Shown here one piece after another: positions 16,739-25,873 of a stretch of DNA of 64,000 bases. The notes below the pieces were generated by a model. The model saw nothing but the letters and a program-made list of their open reading frames with translations, was not told the origin of the DNA and made no database searches. The stretch is from Halorussus caseinilyticus (GTDB lineage Archaea; Halobacteriota; Halobacteria; Halobacteriales; Haladaptataceae): positions 1-64,000 of the forward strand of contig NZ_CP119810.1 in NCBI RefSeq assembly GCF_029338395.1. Reading direction: 5' to 3'. Position numbers and translations under genes: made by a program. Position 1 is the first letter of the stretch; each line of letters opens with the position of its first letter.

Positions 16739-18366
16739 ATGGACAAGTGGAAGCGCAGGACGCTCTACTACCTCTCGACGCTCGTGGTCGTCTTCTTCGG
16801 CTACGCGCTGGTCTACGACTACGGGATGACCGTCTACGAGGGCCACAATCAGCCGTTTTACCACTCCCTACAGGTCGTGATAGAGACGTTCACGACGACC
16901 GGATACGGCTCCGACGCGCCGTGGGAGACCCCCGAGATGAACGTGCTGTGATGATTATGGACCTCACCGGGGTCGTCCTCATCTTCATGGCCCTGCCGGT
17001 GTTCGTCGTTCCGCTGTTCGAAGACGCCCTCTCGACCACGCTCCCGACGGCGGTCGAGGACCTCGAAGACCACGTGGTCATCTGCACCCACTCGCCGCGG
17101 GCCGAGACGCTCATCTCCGAGTTGGAGTCGTGGGACGTGAAGTACGTCATCGTGGAACCCGACCGCGAGCGAGCGATGGACCTCTACGAGTCGGGCCACC
17201 ATGTCATCCACGGCGACCCCGAGTCGGTCGAGACGCTGGCGGGCGCGAATCTCGACGCCGCGAAAGCGCTGGTCGCCGACGCCAGCGACGAGGTGGACGT
17301 GAGCATCGTACTGACGGCGCGGGAAGTCGCCGAGGACGTGCGCATCGTCAGCGTCGTGGAGGAACCCGACCAAGAGACCTACCACGAACTCGCTGGCGTG
17401 GACGAAGTTCTCTCGCCGCGGCGACTCGTCGGCGAGAGTCTGGCCGACAAGGTGACGACGGCAGTCTCGGCGGAACTCGGCGAGGCGGTCGAAATCGGGT
17501 CGGACTTCGAAATCGCCGAGTTGCCGGTCCAGCGCGGGAGCGAAATCGCGGGCAACACCCTCGCCGAGAGCGGCATCCGCGAACGGTCGGGCGCGAACGT
17601 CATCGGCGCGTGGATTCGCGGCGAGTTCGAGACGCCGCCCTCGCCCGACTTGGAACTCGACAGCGGGACGGTCCTGCTGGTGGCGGGCCGACAGTCGCAA
17701 CTCGAACGACTCAAGGAACTCACGAGTTCCCAGACCCACCGGCCCCGCCGGGGGACGGTCCTCGTCGCCGGGCACGGCGAAGTGGGTTCGACCGTCACCG
17801 ACGCCCTCGCCGCGGCGAACATCTCCTACACGGTGGTAGACGTGGCGGAGAAACCCGGCGTGGACGTGTCGGGTGACGCGACGGACCCCGAGACGCTGGA
17901 GAAGGCGGGCATCCAACAGGCCCGGACGGTGGTGTTCACCATCGCCGACGACACCCTCACCGGGTTCGGGACGCTGGTCGCGCGCGACCTCAACCCGGAC
18001 ATCGAAGTGCTGGCGCGGGCCGAGGACCGAGAACGTCCAGAAACTCTACCGGGCGGGGGCCGACTACGTGCTGGCGCTGGCTACCGTCTCGGGGCGGATG
18101 CTCGCGTCCACGATTCTCGAACGCGAGGAGGTCATCTCGATGGGCAAGCAGGTCGAAATCGTCCGGACCACCGCCACCGAGTTCGTCGGCCAGAGCCTCG
18201 CGGAGGCCGACGTTCGGGCGCGGACCGGATGCACCGTCGTCGCAGTCGAGCGCGACGGCGAAGTCGTCACCGAGGTCGGTCCCCAGTTCCGGTTCCAGCA
18301 CGGCGACGACGTAATCGTCGCCGGGACCGACGAGGGGTCAACCGGTTCACGACGCTGGCGAACTGA
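16739..18366 (+). pseudogene. RCK (TrkA-N/TrkA-C) potassium channel, three frameshifts
   Basis: One coding region of about 542 residues split by three frameshifts. It opens MDKWKRRTLYYLSTL, with a first helix, a pore loop TFTTTGYGSDAPW, and a second helix after a shift at about 16948 (CTGTG where CTGGTG restores the frame). Two Rossmann RCK domains follow: HVVICTHSPRAETLISEL and GTVLVAGHGEVGSTVTDAL. A second shift near 18020 (an AC unit missing) reconnects NVQKLYRAGADYVLALATV; a third near 18335 (one G missing) restores the end VNRFTTLAN. The intact form would be a Kch/MthK-like K+ channel. Confidence 0.85.
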
Positions 18367-18513
18367 GAGTCGGCGGAACTCGGCGGCGTACTGCCGGGAT
18401 GTCCGCGCTCGGGCGGGCTACCGGCGTTTAATGGAACGTTTACGTTCGGGGGTTTTTGTCGCTCGCCGTCGTACCCGTCGCGTGAGAACCCACACGGGGG
18501 ACCGGGGAACACG

Positions 18514-19779
18514 ATGAACGTCATCGAAGGGGCACGAATCAGTTGGCGCAACATCCGCGAACACAAACTCCGCTCGACGCTGACGACGCTCGGGGTCATC
18601 ATCGGAGTCGCGGCGGTCATCACGTTCGTCACGCTGGGGGCGAGCCTTCAGCAGGACATCATCAGCACCGTGGCGGGCGGCAACGCCGCCACGATGTACG
18701 TCACGTCCCAGTCGCCGGGCGACAGCAGGGTGCCGTCGCTCGGGGGCGGCGGCGGGTCGGTCGTCTTCACGCAGTACGACGTAGAGCAGATACGACGACT
18801 CGAAGGCGTCCAACTCGCCGCTCCCGAGAGTGGCATCGCCGCCTCGTCGATGACCTACAACAACTCGTCGGTGGGCAGACAGTGGATTACGGTGTCCTCG
18901 CCCGGCTACTTCCGAGTCCGAAACATCTCGTTCGTCGCCGGGCGGCCGTATCAGGTGGGCGAACGCGAGGTGGTCTTGAACCAACCCGCGGCGCAGATGT
19001 TCGGCGAGAACGTCACCGTCGGCGAGAACGTCACGTTCACGCGCGCGGCCAACGGCGAGACGCTGAACGCGACGGTGGTCGGTATCGTGGAACCGAAAGG
19101 CGGCGGCGACGTTCTCGGGTTCAGTCAGGGCGGCGCGCAACCGCGGGTCTACGCGCCGACCGAACCGTACTACCAGCGGACGGTGGTGAGTCCGAACCTC
19201 CGCGCCCGCCAGTCGGTCTACGGCCGCGTCCTCGTGAAGGCCGAGACGCCGGGACAGGTGGATGCGGTGCAGGGCCGAGTGTACAACTACCTCGGCGAGC
19301 GTTCTGACGCCCGTCAACTCAAGTCCCAGTCCTACCAGTTCGAGGTGACGACCCAAGACCAAATCATCGGGCAGGTCAAGCAGTTGACCAGCACGTTCAC
19401 CGCCTACATCACGGGCATCGCGGTCATCTCGCTCATCGTCGGGTCCATCGGCATCGCCAACATCATGCTGGTGAGCGTGACCGAGCGGACCCGCGAAATC
19501 GGCATCATGAAGGCCGTCGGCGCGCAGAACCGCGACGTGCTTCAGTTGTTCCTCGTGGAGGCGGTGATGCTCGGCGTCCTCGGGTCGGCGCTCGGGGCGG
19601 TCGTCGGAGTCGCTGGCGGGTACGCCGGAGCGCAGGCCATCGGCCTGCCGCTGGCGTTCCAACCGATTTGGTTCGTGGCGTCGGTCCTCGTCGGCGTGGT
19701 GGTGGGCGTCCTCGCGGGACTCTACCCGGCGTGGGACGCCGCCCACACCGACCCCATCGACGCGCTCCGGTACGAGTGA
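18514..19779 (+). CDS. FtsX/MacB-type ABC transporter permease
   Basis: A 421-residue permease with four predicted membrane helices. The first is at about 20-45 (STLTTLGVIIGVAAVITFV). A large external MacB-PCD-like domain spans about 50-280, with several N-x-S/T sites. Three C-terminal helices carry the FtsX signature IGIANIMLVSVTERTREIGIMKAVGA and end in YPAWDAAHTDPIDALRYE. Such permeases work with an ATPase of the LolD/MacB type to export or extract lipids, peptides or drugs. No ATPase gene is adjacent, which is unusual for the family. Confidence 0.9.
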   Translation: MNVIEGARISWRNIREHKLRSTLTTLGVIIGVAAVITFVTLGASLQQDIISTVAGGNAATMYVTSQSPGDSRVPSLGGGGGSVVFTQYDVEQIRRLEGVQLAAPESGIAASSMTYNNSSVGRQWITVSSPGYFRVRNISFVAGRPYQVGEREVVLNQPAAQMFGENVTVGENVTFTRAANGETLNATVVGIVEPKGGGDVLGFSQGGAQPRVYAPTEPYYQRTVVSPNLRARQSVYGRVLVKAETPGQVDAVQGRVYNYLGERSDARQLKSQSYQFEVTTQDQIIGQVKQLTSTFTAYITGIAVISLIVGSIGIANIMLVSVTERTREIGIMKAVGAQNRDVLQLFLVEAVMLGVLGSALGAVVGVAGGYAGAQAIGLPLAFQPIWFVASVLVGVVVGVLAGLYPAWDAAHTDPIDALRYE

Positions 19780-19908
19780 AGCGCGAACGACGCGCCGCGT
19801 CGTTCGCGCCGAGCGAGGACGACCCGACGCCACGCGCGAGCGTCGGCGAAGCGCGTGGCGGCCGGACCGCTCCAGTGGACGTGAACCGTTGTCGTGCCTG
19901 AAGATGTG

Positions 19909-20023
19909 TTTAGAATGCTGAAACAAATATATGGGCGTTTTAAAGAATCAAATGTATTGCCCGACCGGGCGTCGTCGTCCGCGAGCGGACGCGCTGGCCG
20001 CGCCTCGCGCGCGAGGCGCGGCC
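19909..20023. repeat. AT-rich motif (copy F) and 28-bp perfect palindrome
   Basis: Gap 19780-20214 (435 bp) has no supported gene. It contains an AT-rich block at 19909-19962 (GAAACAAATATATGGGCG, then TTTTAAAGAATCAAATG and TATTGC) that aligns with the reverse complement of the block at 57991-58035. A 28-bp perfect palindrome with half site GGCCGCGCCTCGCG lies at 19996-20023. The remainder holds no clear promoter, although the next gene starts at 20215. Confidence 0.5.
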
Positions 20024-20214
20024 GAAAGACGTATCAGTCGTTTCTGAACCGTTTTCGCCGAAATTCGGTCTTAAACGAGAGCTTCCGCGAAGTAACGACG
20101 CCGAGTCCGAACGGAACGGAGGTGACGCCGCGAATAGCCACTGGATAACAAAGGACCCCCGACGCGAAGGGACGACGAGACCGAGCGCGCTCGTTTCGAG
20201 CGCAGGGAACCTCT

Positions 20215-21816
20215 ATGACGGAACAGAACCTCGCACAGAACTCGACGGTACACGAGCAGGGTTACAAACGGGAGTTCCTCTGGCTCGCGCCCGCACTCCT
20301 CGCGTCAGTCCTCATCTTCTACTTCTACCTGCGCTCGCACCCCTACCCCTCGTTCGGGGCGGGTCTCTACCTCCTCATCGCCGAGCGCATCTCCGAGGCG
20401 GGTTACGCCCTCCCGAAGACGATTCCCCACTACACGGAAGGTGGCGTGCCGTTCTCGTACCCGCCGCTGATGTTCTACGCCGTGGCGGTGATTCGGGACC
20501 TGACGGGACTCGACCCCATCGCTGTCTCCCGGTTCCTGCCGGGCGTCGTGACTATCCTCTACCTCGTGCCCCTCTACCTGCTGGCGCGGGACCTGCTGGA
20601 CTCGCGGCCCCAAGCCGCACTGACCAGCCTCGTCGTCGCGGTGAGTCCGCCCATCATCCAGTGGCACGTCTCGGCGGGCGGCATCGTCCGAGCGCCCGCG
20701 TTTCTGTTCGCGCTGTCGGGCATCTACGCCGGACTCCGCCTCTACCGGGACCGCGACCAGCGGTGGGTCGTCCCGTCGCTGGCGCTGTTCACGCTGACGG
20801 TCCTCACCCACCCCGTCTACACCGTCTTCTTCGCGCTGTCGTACTTCCTGCTGTTCCTCGAATTCGACCGGACGCTCTGGGGACTCACCCGCGGTGCAGT
20901 CGTCGGGTTCGGCGGCATCCTGCTGGCCGCGCCGTGGTGGACGCAGGTGATGGCGATGCACGGCGTGGACGTGTTCACCGCCGCCGCGGGCACCCACGGC
21001 GGTATCGGCGGGGGCATCCCCTCGGTGTCGGCGCTCCTCCACGTCAAGCTACGGAGCCTCTTCGTCGGGACCGTCTGGTCGCTCGTCCCGGTCCTCGGGA
21101 CCGCCTACCTCCTGAAGGAACGTCGGTTCTTCCTCCCGGTGTGGTTCGTCGCCGTCACCGTCGCCATCGGGAAGGCCCGGTTCTCGATGCTGGTCGGGGC
21201 GTTCATCATCGCCGTCTTCCTGCTGGAGGCGGTGGGAGCGTGGCTGAAACGCGAATCGCCGTTCGGCGTCGGACGCCGAGAGATCGTCACCGCCTCGCTC
21301 GTGGTGATAGCGACCGTCGGACTCGCGAGCGGCGCGATGTACGCGACCAGCGACGTTGACGCCCACGCAGGGAGTCCGTCGCTCCCGCAGTTCATCACCC
21401 ACGACGACGTGCAGGCGATGGAGTGGGCCGAGAAGAACACCAAGCCGAGCGCCACGTTCGTCGTGCAGGGAGACGCCGCCGAGTGGTTCCCACAGCAGAC
21501 CCACCGGACGATGCTCGTCGGGCCGTGGGGCGTCGAGTGGAAGGGCCATCAACCGTACAACCGCCAGTTGAACCTCTTCCGGGACATCTCGTCGTGTAAC
21601 TCCGCCCACTGCATGTCCCAGACCCTCTCGAAGGCGGGCGTCAACCCCAACTACGTCTACCTGCCGAAAGGGAAGTTCACGGTCCGCGGGATGCAGTACC
21701 AGCGGACGAGTCAACTGGCGATGTCGATGCACCTCTCGCCGAAGTACCGCACCGTCTACGAGAACGACGGCGTTATCGTCTTCGAGGTGATGGGCGGGAA
21801 AGGACCCGGAGAGTGA
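20215..21816 (+). CDS. Polytopic membrane glycosyltransferase (PMT/GT39-like)
   Basis: A 533-residue protein with about ten membrane helices. The first extracytoplasmic loop contains SFGAGLYLLIAERISEAGYALP and SYPPLMFYAVAVIRDLTGL, the acidic-residue loop and layout of GT-C lipid-sugar-dependent transferases. The C-terminal 150 residues (from DVDAHAGSPSLPQF) form a soluble outer domain. It likely moves a sugar from a polyprenyl carrier to a glycan or surface protein. It is not next to other glycan genes; its stop is 1 bp from the convergent cetZ stop. Confidence 0.75.
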   Translation: MTEQNLAQNSTVHEQGYKREFLWLAPALLASVLIFYFYLRSHPYPSFGAGLYLLIAERISEAGYALPKTIPHYTEGGVPFSYPPLMFYAVAVIRDLTGLDPIAVSRFLPGVVTILYLVPLYLLARDLLDSRPQAALTSLVVAVSPPIIQWHVSAGGIVRAPAFLFALSGIYAGLRLYRDRDQRWVVPSLALFTLTVLTHPVYTVFFALSYFLLFLEFDRTLWGLTRGAVVGFGGILLAAPWWTQVMAMHGVDVFTAAAGTHGGIGGGIPSVSALLHVKLRSLFVGTVWSLVPVLGTAYLLKERRFFLPVWFVAVTVAIGKARFSMLVGAFIIAVFLLEAVGAWLKRESPFGVGRREIVTASLVVIATVGLASGAMYATSDVDAHAGSPSLPQFITHDDVQAMEWAEKNTKPSATFVVQGDAAEWFPQQTHRTMLVGPWGVEWKGHQPYNRQLNLFRDISSCNSAHCMSQTLSKAGVNPNYVYLPKGKFTVRGMQYQRTSQLAMSMHLSPKYRTVYENDGVIVFEVMGGKGPGE

Positions 21817-21817
21817 C

Positions 21818-22990
21818 TCAGAACAGCGGGTCCAACTCGCCGTCGTTGTCCTCGATGAGGTCGGTCGTCTTCTGCTCGCTCTCGGCCTCCATCCGGTCGA
21901 TGTTGTCTTGGGTCTCGACCGCCACGTCCTGCAACTCCTCGACGCGGGGCACCTCCGAAACGCCCGAGAGCAGGACGACGCCCGACACGCGGTCGGCGTC
22001 GGCCACGGGGTAGTCGCCCCCTCGGACCTCCATCGAGGCGGTCTGGTTCTCCAACCACTTGCGACCCTTCTCTACGCCCTTCCGATTGAGGTACTCGGGC
22101 GGACCGCTGGCGACGAGCAGGGAACGCTCGGCGCTGTCGATTTCGCAGGGCAGGGTGAGTCGGCCGAGCGCCGCCTTCCGGACCAGACTCGTGATACGGT
22201 TGGTCGCGTGGGTCGAGTCCATCTCGTCGGTGCCGTCGCTCGTGAACCGCGAGAGCAGGCCGCCCGAGGGGTTGTCTACCTTCTCGGCGGCGTAGCCCAC
22301 GGTAGAGACCCCGCCGGTGTCGAGCGTGTTGATGATTTCGCTGGAGTCCACGACGCTCTCGCCAACCTCGTCGCCGTGGGAGACTTCGCCCGCGCCGAAG
22401 AGAACGCCGAACCGCCGGACGATTTCCTCGTTGATGCGGTCGTACCCGGACCCGACGCTCTCGCCCGACTCGCGCCACGCGTCGTTGTCGAACACGAGCA
22501 AGTTGTCAACCTCGCGGACGAACGTCTGGAACGACCGCGCGGCGTTCAGCGTGTAGATGCCGCCCTCGTCTCTGCCCGGCAGGATGCCGAGACCGTATAC
22601 CGGTTCGGTGTAGACGCGCTTGAGGTACTTTGCGAGGACCGGCGCGCCACCGGACCCGGTTCCACCGCCCATCCCCGCGACGACGAGGAAGGCGTCGATG
22701 TCGTGGATGGGCACGTTGTCCACCGCGCCCTGCACCTCGTCGATGTCCTCCTCGGCGATTTCCGCGCCGAGTTCGTTGTCCGCGCCGACCCCGTGGCCCT
22801 TGACTCTGGACTGGCCGACGAGGACTTGGTTCTGTTCGGGCACGTAGTCGAGACCCACGAGGTCGGCCTTCGCGGTGTTGACCGCGACTGCCGACCTGAC
22901 GGCCTGACTGCCGGTGCGCCGGTCGTACTCGAGGAACTTGTCCACGATTTTGCCGCCCGCCTGACCGAACCCAATCATCGCTAGCTTCAT
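21818..22990 (-). CDS. cetZ: CetZ tubulin/FtsZ-family cytoskeletal GTPase
   Basis: A 390-residue GTPase of the archaeal CetZ group. It begins MKLAMIGFGQAGGKIVDKFL, has NTAKADL after the first strand, and carries the tubulin signature loop GMGGGTGSGGAP. NAARSFQTFVREVDNLLVFDND and the short acidic C-terminal tail ending DGELDPLF fit CetZ1. In Haloferax volcanii CetZ1 polymerises and controls cell shape and swimming motility. The ATG overlaps the stop of a 34-codon upstream frame (ATGA), which suggests translational coupling. It is convergent with the glycosyltransferase. Confidence 0.95.
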   Translation of the reverse strand: MKLAMIGFGQAGGKIVDKFLEYDRRTGSQAVRSAVAVNTAKADLVGLDYVPEQNQVLVGQSRVKGHGVGADNELGAEIAEEDIDEVQGAVDNVPIHDIDAFLVVAGMGGGTGSGGAPVLAKYLKRVYTEPVYGLGILPGRDEGGIYTLNAARSFQTFVREVDNLLVFDNDAWRESGESVGSGYDRINEEIVRRFGVLFGAGEVSHGDEVGESVVDSSEIINTLDTGGVSTVGYAAEKVDNPSGGLLSRFTSDGTDEMDSTHATNRITSLVRKAALGRLTLPCEIDSAERSLLVASGPPEYLNRKGVEKGRKWLENQTASMEVRGGDYPVADADRVSGVVLLSGVSEVPRVEELQDVAVETQDNIDRMEAESEQKTTDLIEDNDGELDPLF

Positions 22991-23091
22991 ACCGACACCT
23001 CCGTACCCTCCGTCGCGGCGTTCAATCGGTGCCTGACTTCGGCGGCGGCACCCATCGCTTCGAGACGCTCCCCGTGTTGGTTATGAGACAT
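22987..23091 (-). CDS. Putative 34-residue leader protein coupled to cetZ
   Basis: A short frame from ATG 23091 reads MSHNQHGERLEAMGAAAEVR then HRLNAATEGTEVSV, and its TGA overlaps the cetZ ATG in an ATGA arrangement. Composition (Ala, Glu, Arg, one amphipathic helix) fits coding sequence. It may be a real microprotein or a leader that makes cetZ translation depend on upstream ribosomes. No family is recognised, and conservation in other genomes would decide. Confidence 0.4.
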   Translation of the reverse strand: MSHNQHGERLEAMGAAAEVRHRLNAATEGTEVSV

Positions 23092-23228
23092 TCCGTAACC
23101 CCCGACGGGAAGACCACGAGGACCCTGATAAATCCTCAGTACGGTTTGATTTCTCCGGCGATAGCTGCTCGGGCAGGACCGGCGTAACGTGGATAGTGGG
23201 CGTCTACCGCGGTGTCAGCGGTCAGCAG

Positions 23229-24636
23229 TCACCAGTTCGTCCGACGACCGAGGACGAACACGAGGTAGGCCATCAGTAGCGCGCCGAGGAACGATTCGAC
23301 GGTGGCGAGGGCTTGGGCGAATCCGGTGGCCGGTTGCAGGTCGCCGTAGCCGAGCGTAGTGAACGTGACGACGGAGAAGTAGACACTGGTAGCGATTTCG
23401 GCGACGGGGGACGGGAGCGAGAGCGAGGGAAACAGTCCGAGACCGATAGCGTCGGTGCCGGAGGTGTCCGTCGGGACGCGGATTTTACCGAGGAGGAGGT
23501 AGAGGACCGACCAGATGGCGATGACGACCGTCGAGACGCCGACCACGCGCCACGGACTCTCGCCGTGTTCCGACGCGACACCGTTGACGGCGTGGATGGC
23601 ATACTGGAGGTAGTTGCCCTCTTCTCGGTTGTGGCGCTTCTGAGACTCCTTCTTTTTGACGTGGTAGTGGCGTGCGCGCTCGGTGAGGGCGTACTTCTCG
23701 TGGAGGTCTTGGAGGCGGCGGTAGGTCCAGACTGCCGCCTCGGTCGGCGTGGCGTCCCAGTCGTCCAGTTCGTCGAGGTCCTCGTACACGCAGGAGTCGC
23801 CGAACTCGGTGTCGCTGTCGATTCGCACGTCCGAGAAGTAGGTCTGGTAGAGTCGGGCGTCTTCGAGGGTGGTCTCTCTGAGGTCGGTACGGACGAGCGA
23901 GGCGTCTTCGAGGTTCGCGCCACCCAGTTTTGCCTTCCGGAGGTTCGCGTCTTCGAGGTCCGCGTCCCTGAGGTCGGCGTCCGCTGCTTCGCGTCTTCGA
24001 GGTTCGCGTCCGCGAGGTTGGCCTCCTTCAACCTCGCGTCCGGGGCGTCGATACCCCGGAGGTTCGCACCCCGAAGGTCGGCGTCCCTGAAATTCGCGTC
24101 CTCTAGGTCACCGGAACGGAGGTTGGCCTCCCGGAGGTCGGCCAACTCGAAGGCCGCGCGGTCGAGGGTGGCGTCTCGGAGGTCTGCATCCCGGAAGTCG
24201 GCCCCAGCGAAGTCCCCTCTCGTGAGGTCGGCCCAGCGAAGGTTCGCCCCCGAGAAGTTACTCCGGGGGAACGACCCCCTCTTCAGATTTCCGCCGAGGA
24301 GCGAACAGTCGGCGAACGAAGTCCCTTGCGTGACGGACACGAAAGCGAGATTCGACCCGTCCAAGTATTCGCCTCGGTCGGCAGGAACCGCCCGACCCAG
24401 TTCCTCGACTTGCGGTTCAGGGACGGGTCGGCCGCCGGGAGTTCCACGTCGGCGTGCCAGATACACCGTCCCGTCTGGTTCCACGTCTCTCGCCAGCAAC
24501 AGTTCACTCCTCTGGTCACGTACCAGTTCTCGACGCCGAGAGTAACGTCCAATCCGACATCTTCGGGTCGAAGTACGAACCCGCACCTTCCTTCGGGGGT
24601 CGCCTCGAAAGCCACGCCTGACCCGTCACGACCCAC
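23229..24636 (-). pseudogene. Pentapeptide-repeat/K+ channel fusion, two frameshifts
   Basis: A shorter paralogue of the protein at 3434-5761. The N-terminal frame has a Cys/His cluster (RCGFVLRPED, NCCWRETWNQTGRCIWHAD). A shift near 24405 (AAGTC where AAGGTC restores it) leads to classic pentapeptides such as FSGANLRWADLTRGDFAGAD. A second shift near 23995 (GCGAAG where GCGGAAG restores it) leads to ADLRDADLEDANL, then SVYFSVVTFTTLGYGDLQP with the K+ filter and a last helix. Both breaks look like the loss of one G. The start is uncertain; GTG 24636 is in frame. Confidence 0.75.
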
Positions 24637-24679
24637 CCTAATTAAACTACCACTTGCGACGAAAATTCGGGCGGCCGAC

Positions 24680-24922
24680 TCACGCCAGCGCCGAAACCGT
24701 CTCGCCGACCGACTCGACGATGGCGTCCACGTCGAACTCGTCTTCCTCCTTGTCGAAGACCCGTTCGCCGTCGGCACGAACCTCGAAGACGCCGTTATCC
24801 CCAGTCACCAGCGCCACCGAATCCAGTCGCTCTCCGTACTCGCTGAGAAGCGCGTGCTGTACGTCCTGTGCCCGGTCGAGCATCCCGCAGGGGACGCAGT
24901 ACTCGATTTCGACTTCCGTCAT
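24680..24922 (-). CDS. SelT/SelW/SelH-like Rdx family protein
   Basis: An 80-residue thioredoxin-like protein with a CxxC redox motif close to the N-terminus (EYCVPCGM, C9 and C12), followed by GVFEVRADGERVFDKEEDEF, which matches the strand-turn-strand pattern of the Rdx family. The vertebrate SelW relatives are small redox proteins; the haloarchaeal role is unknown. ATG at 24922 gives the standard family start. It is upstream of, and on the same strand as, the frameshifted channel gene. Confidence 0.8.
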   Translation of the reverse strand: MTEVEIEYCVPCGMLDRAQDVQHALLSEYGERLDSVALVTGDNGVFEVRADGERVFDKEEDEFDVDAIVESVGETVSALA

Positions 24923-24997
24923 GGTCGTTCGGGGATAAGTACCGGAGTGACTTAAAAGGGGGTTGGTCGGCGGTGGCGACGCGCATCGTGTTCGAGA

Positions 24998-25045
24998 CGC
25001 CCCCCGACCGACTCGCTCACTCCGTTCGCTCGTCGGCCGTCGGAA
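24998..25045 (-). repeat. Partial copy of the GGTTGGGGAGG-family repeat
   Basis: Read on the minus strand, GAGCGAACGGAGTGAGCGAG followed by TCGGTCGGGGGG resembles the purine-rich block plus core of the repeats at 2151, 3181 and 46623. It lies in the 292-bp gap 24923-25214, downstream of the proteasome-like gene in the same orientation. The rest of the gap shows no gene. Confidence 0.4.
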
Positions 25046-25214
25046 GCGAGCGCCGCCGACCCCGCGCGGATGGGGCCCGCAGTGCCGGGTGGCCGAACCG
25101 AGCGATTCGGAGCAACCGTCTCAAATACGAAAGCCAACTAGAAGTGTCTAAAGGAAACTAAAATACGGTCGAAAGAACTCTACTCCTACTTGTCGGGTCA
25201 CACTCGACTCGCGC

Positions 25215-25748
25215 TCACGCCGACGCCTCCAGTCGGTAAGCGTCCACGTCCGCGCCGGTGTCGGTGTCCCGGTCCGCGGCGGCGGCGATGGCTTCCCGAG
25301 CGAGTTCCGCGGCGGCGTCCACGTCGAGACCCTCCTCGCGGCCTTCCAAGACACCGAGCGCCAACTGCGCGCCGGACCCGAACGCGACTGCTTCGTCGGT
25401 GAGGACCCCGCCGTCGCCGCCGACGCCCCGGACGCACGGCCCGTCATCGTCCCGACCGGCGACGATGGCCTCGACGCCCTCGTCGGCGGCGATGTCGCTG
25501 GCGACGGCGGCGAGGCGGTCGATGCCCATCGGTTCGTCGGCCTCGGTCTCGTGGGACCGGATTTCGGCGTCGAGTCGGCGCCGAAACTCGTCGATTGCGC
25601 CGGAGTCGCCGACCGCGGCCGCGCCGACCGCGCCGAAGTCGAAGACGTGGCGCTTGCGCTCGCTCGAGACGGTGCCGCCCTGCGTGAGGCGTCGGTCGCC
25701 CGCGAGTACGGCCCCGCCGTCCGCCTCGATTCCGACGATGGTTGCCAT
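25215..25748 (-). CDS. Proteasome-beta-like Ntn hydrolase
   Basis: A 177-residue protein of the proteasome/HslV Ntn-hydrolase fold. It starts MATIVGIEADGGAVLAGDRR, so Thr3 would be the nucleophile after removal of two residues, and it has RLTQGGTVSSERKRHVFDFG and VAFGSGAQLALGVLEG (the conserved GSG loop). It lacks the long propeptide of the canonical haloarchaeal beta subunit, so it is more likely a stand-alone member than core psmB. It is divergent from the aldo/keto reductase at 25874. Confidence 0.7.
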   Translation of the reverse strand: MATIVGIEADGGAVLAGDRRLTQGGTVSSERKRHVFDFGAVGAAAVGDSGAIDEFRRRLDAEIRSHETEADEPMGIDRLAAVASDIAADEGVEAIVAGRDDDGPCVRGVGGDGGVLTDEAVAFGSGAQLALGVLEGREEGLDVDAAAELAREAIAAAADRDTDTGADVDAYRLEASA

Positions 25749-25873
25749 GTTCGTGTGGAGGGTGGCCGCGGGGAAGTGCGTTGTTGCCGACGACCGAAGG
25801 GCGCGGGTTCGAGAACCCGCCCGCGCTTCGAAATCGCCCACACGACTTTCTCGCCGAAGGACGAAGCGAACGC

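Noticed and set aside
16949..18040. A separate soluble TrkA-like gene starting at the ATG after the pore domain
   Set aside because: The second membrane helix lies at its very start, and adding one G fuses it to the pore domain, as in known RCK channels.
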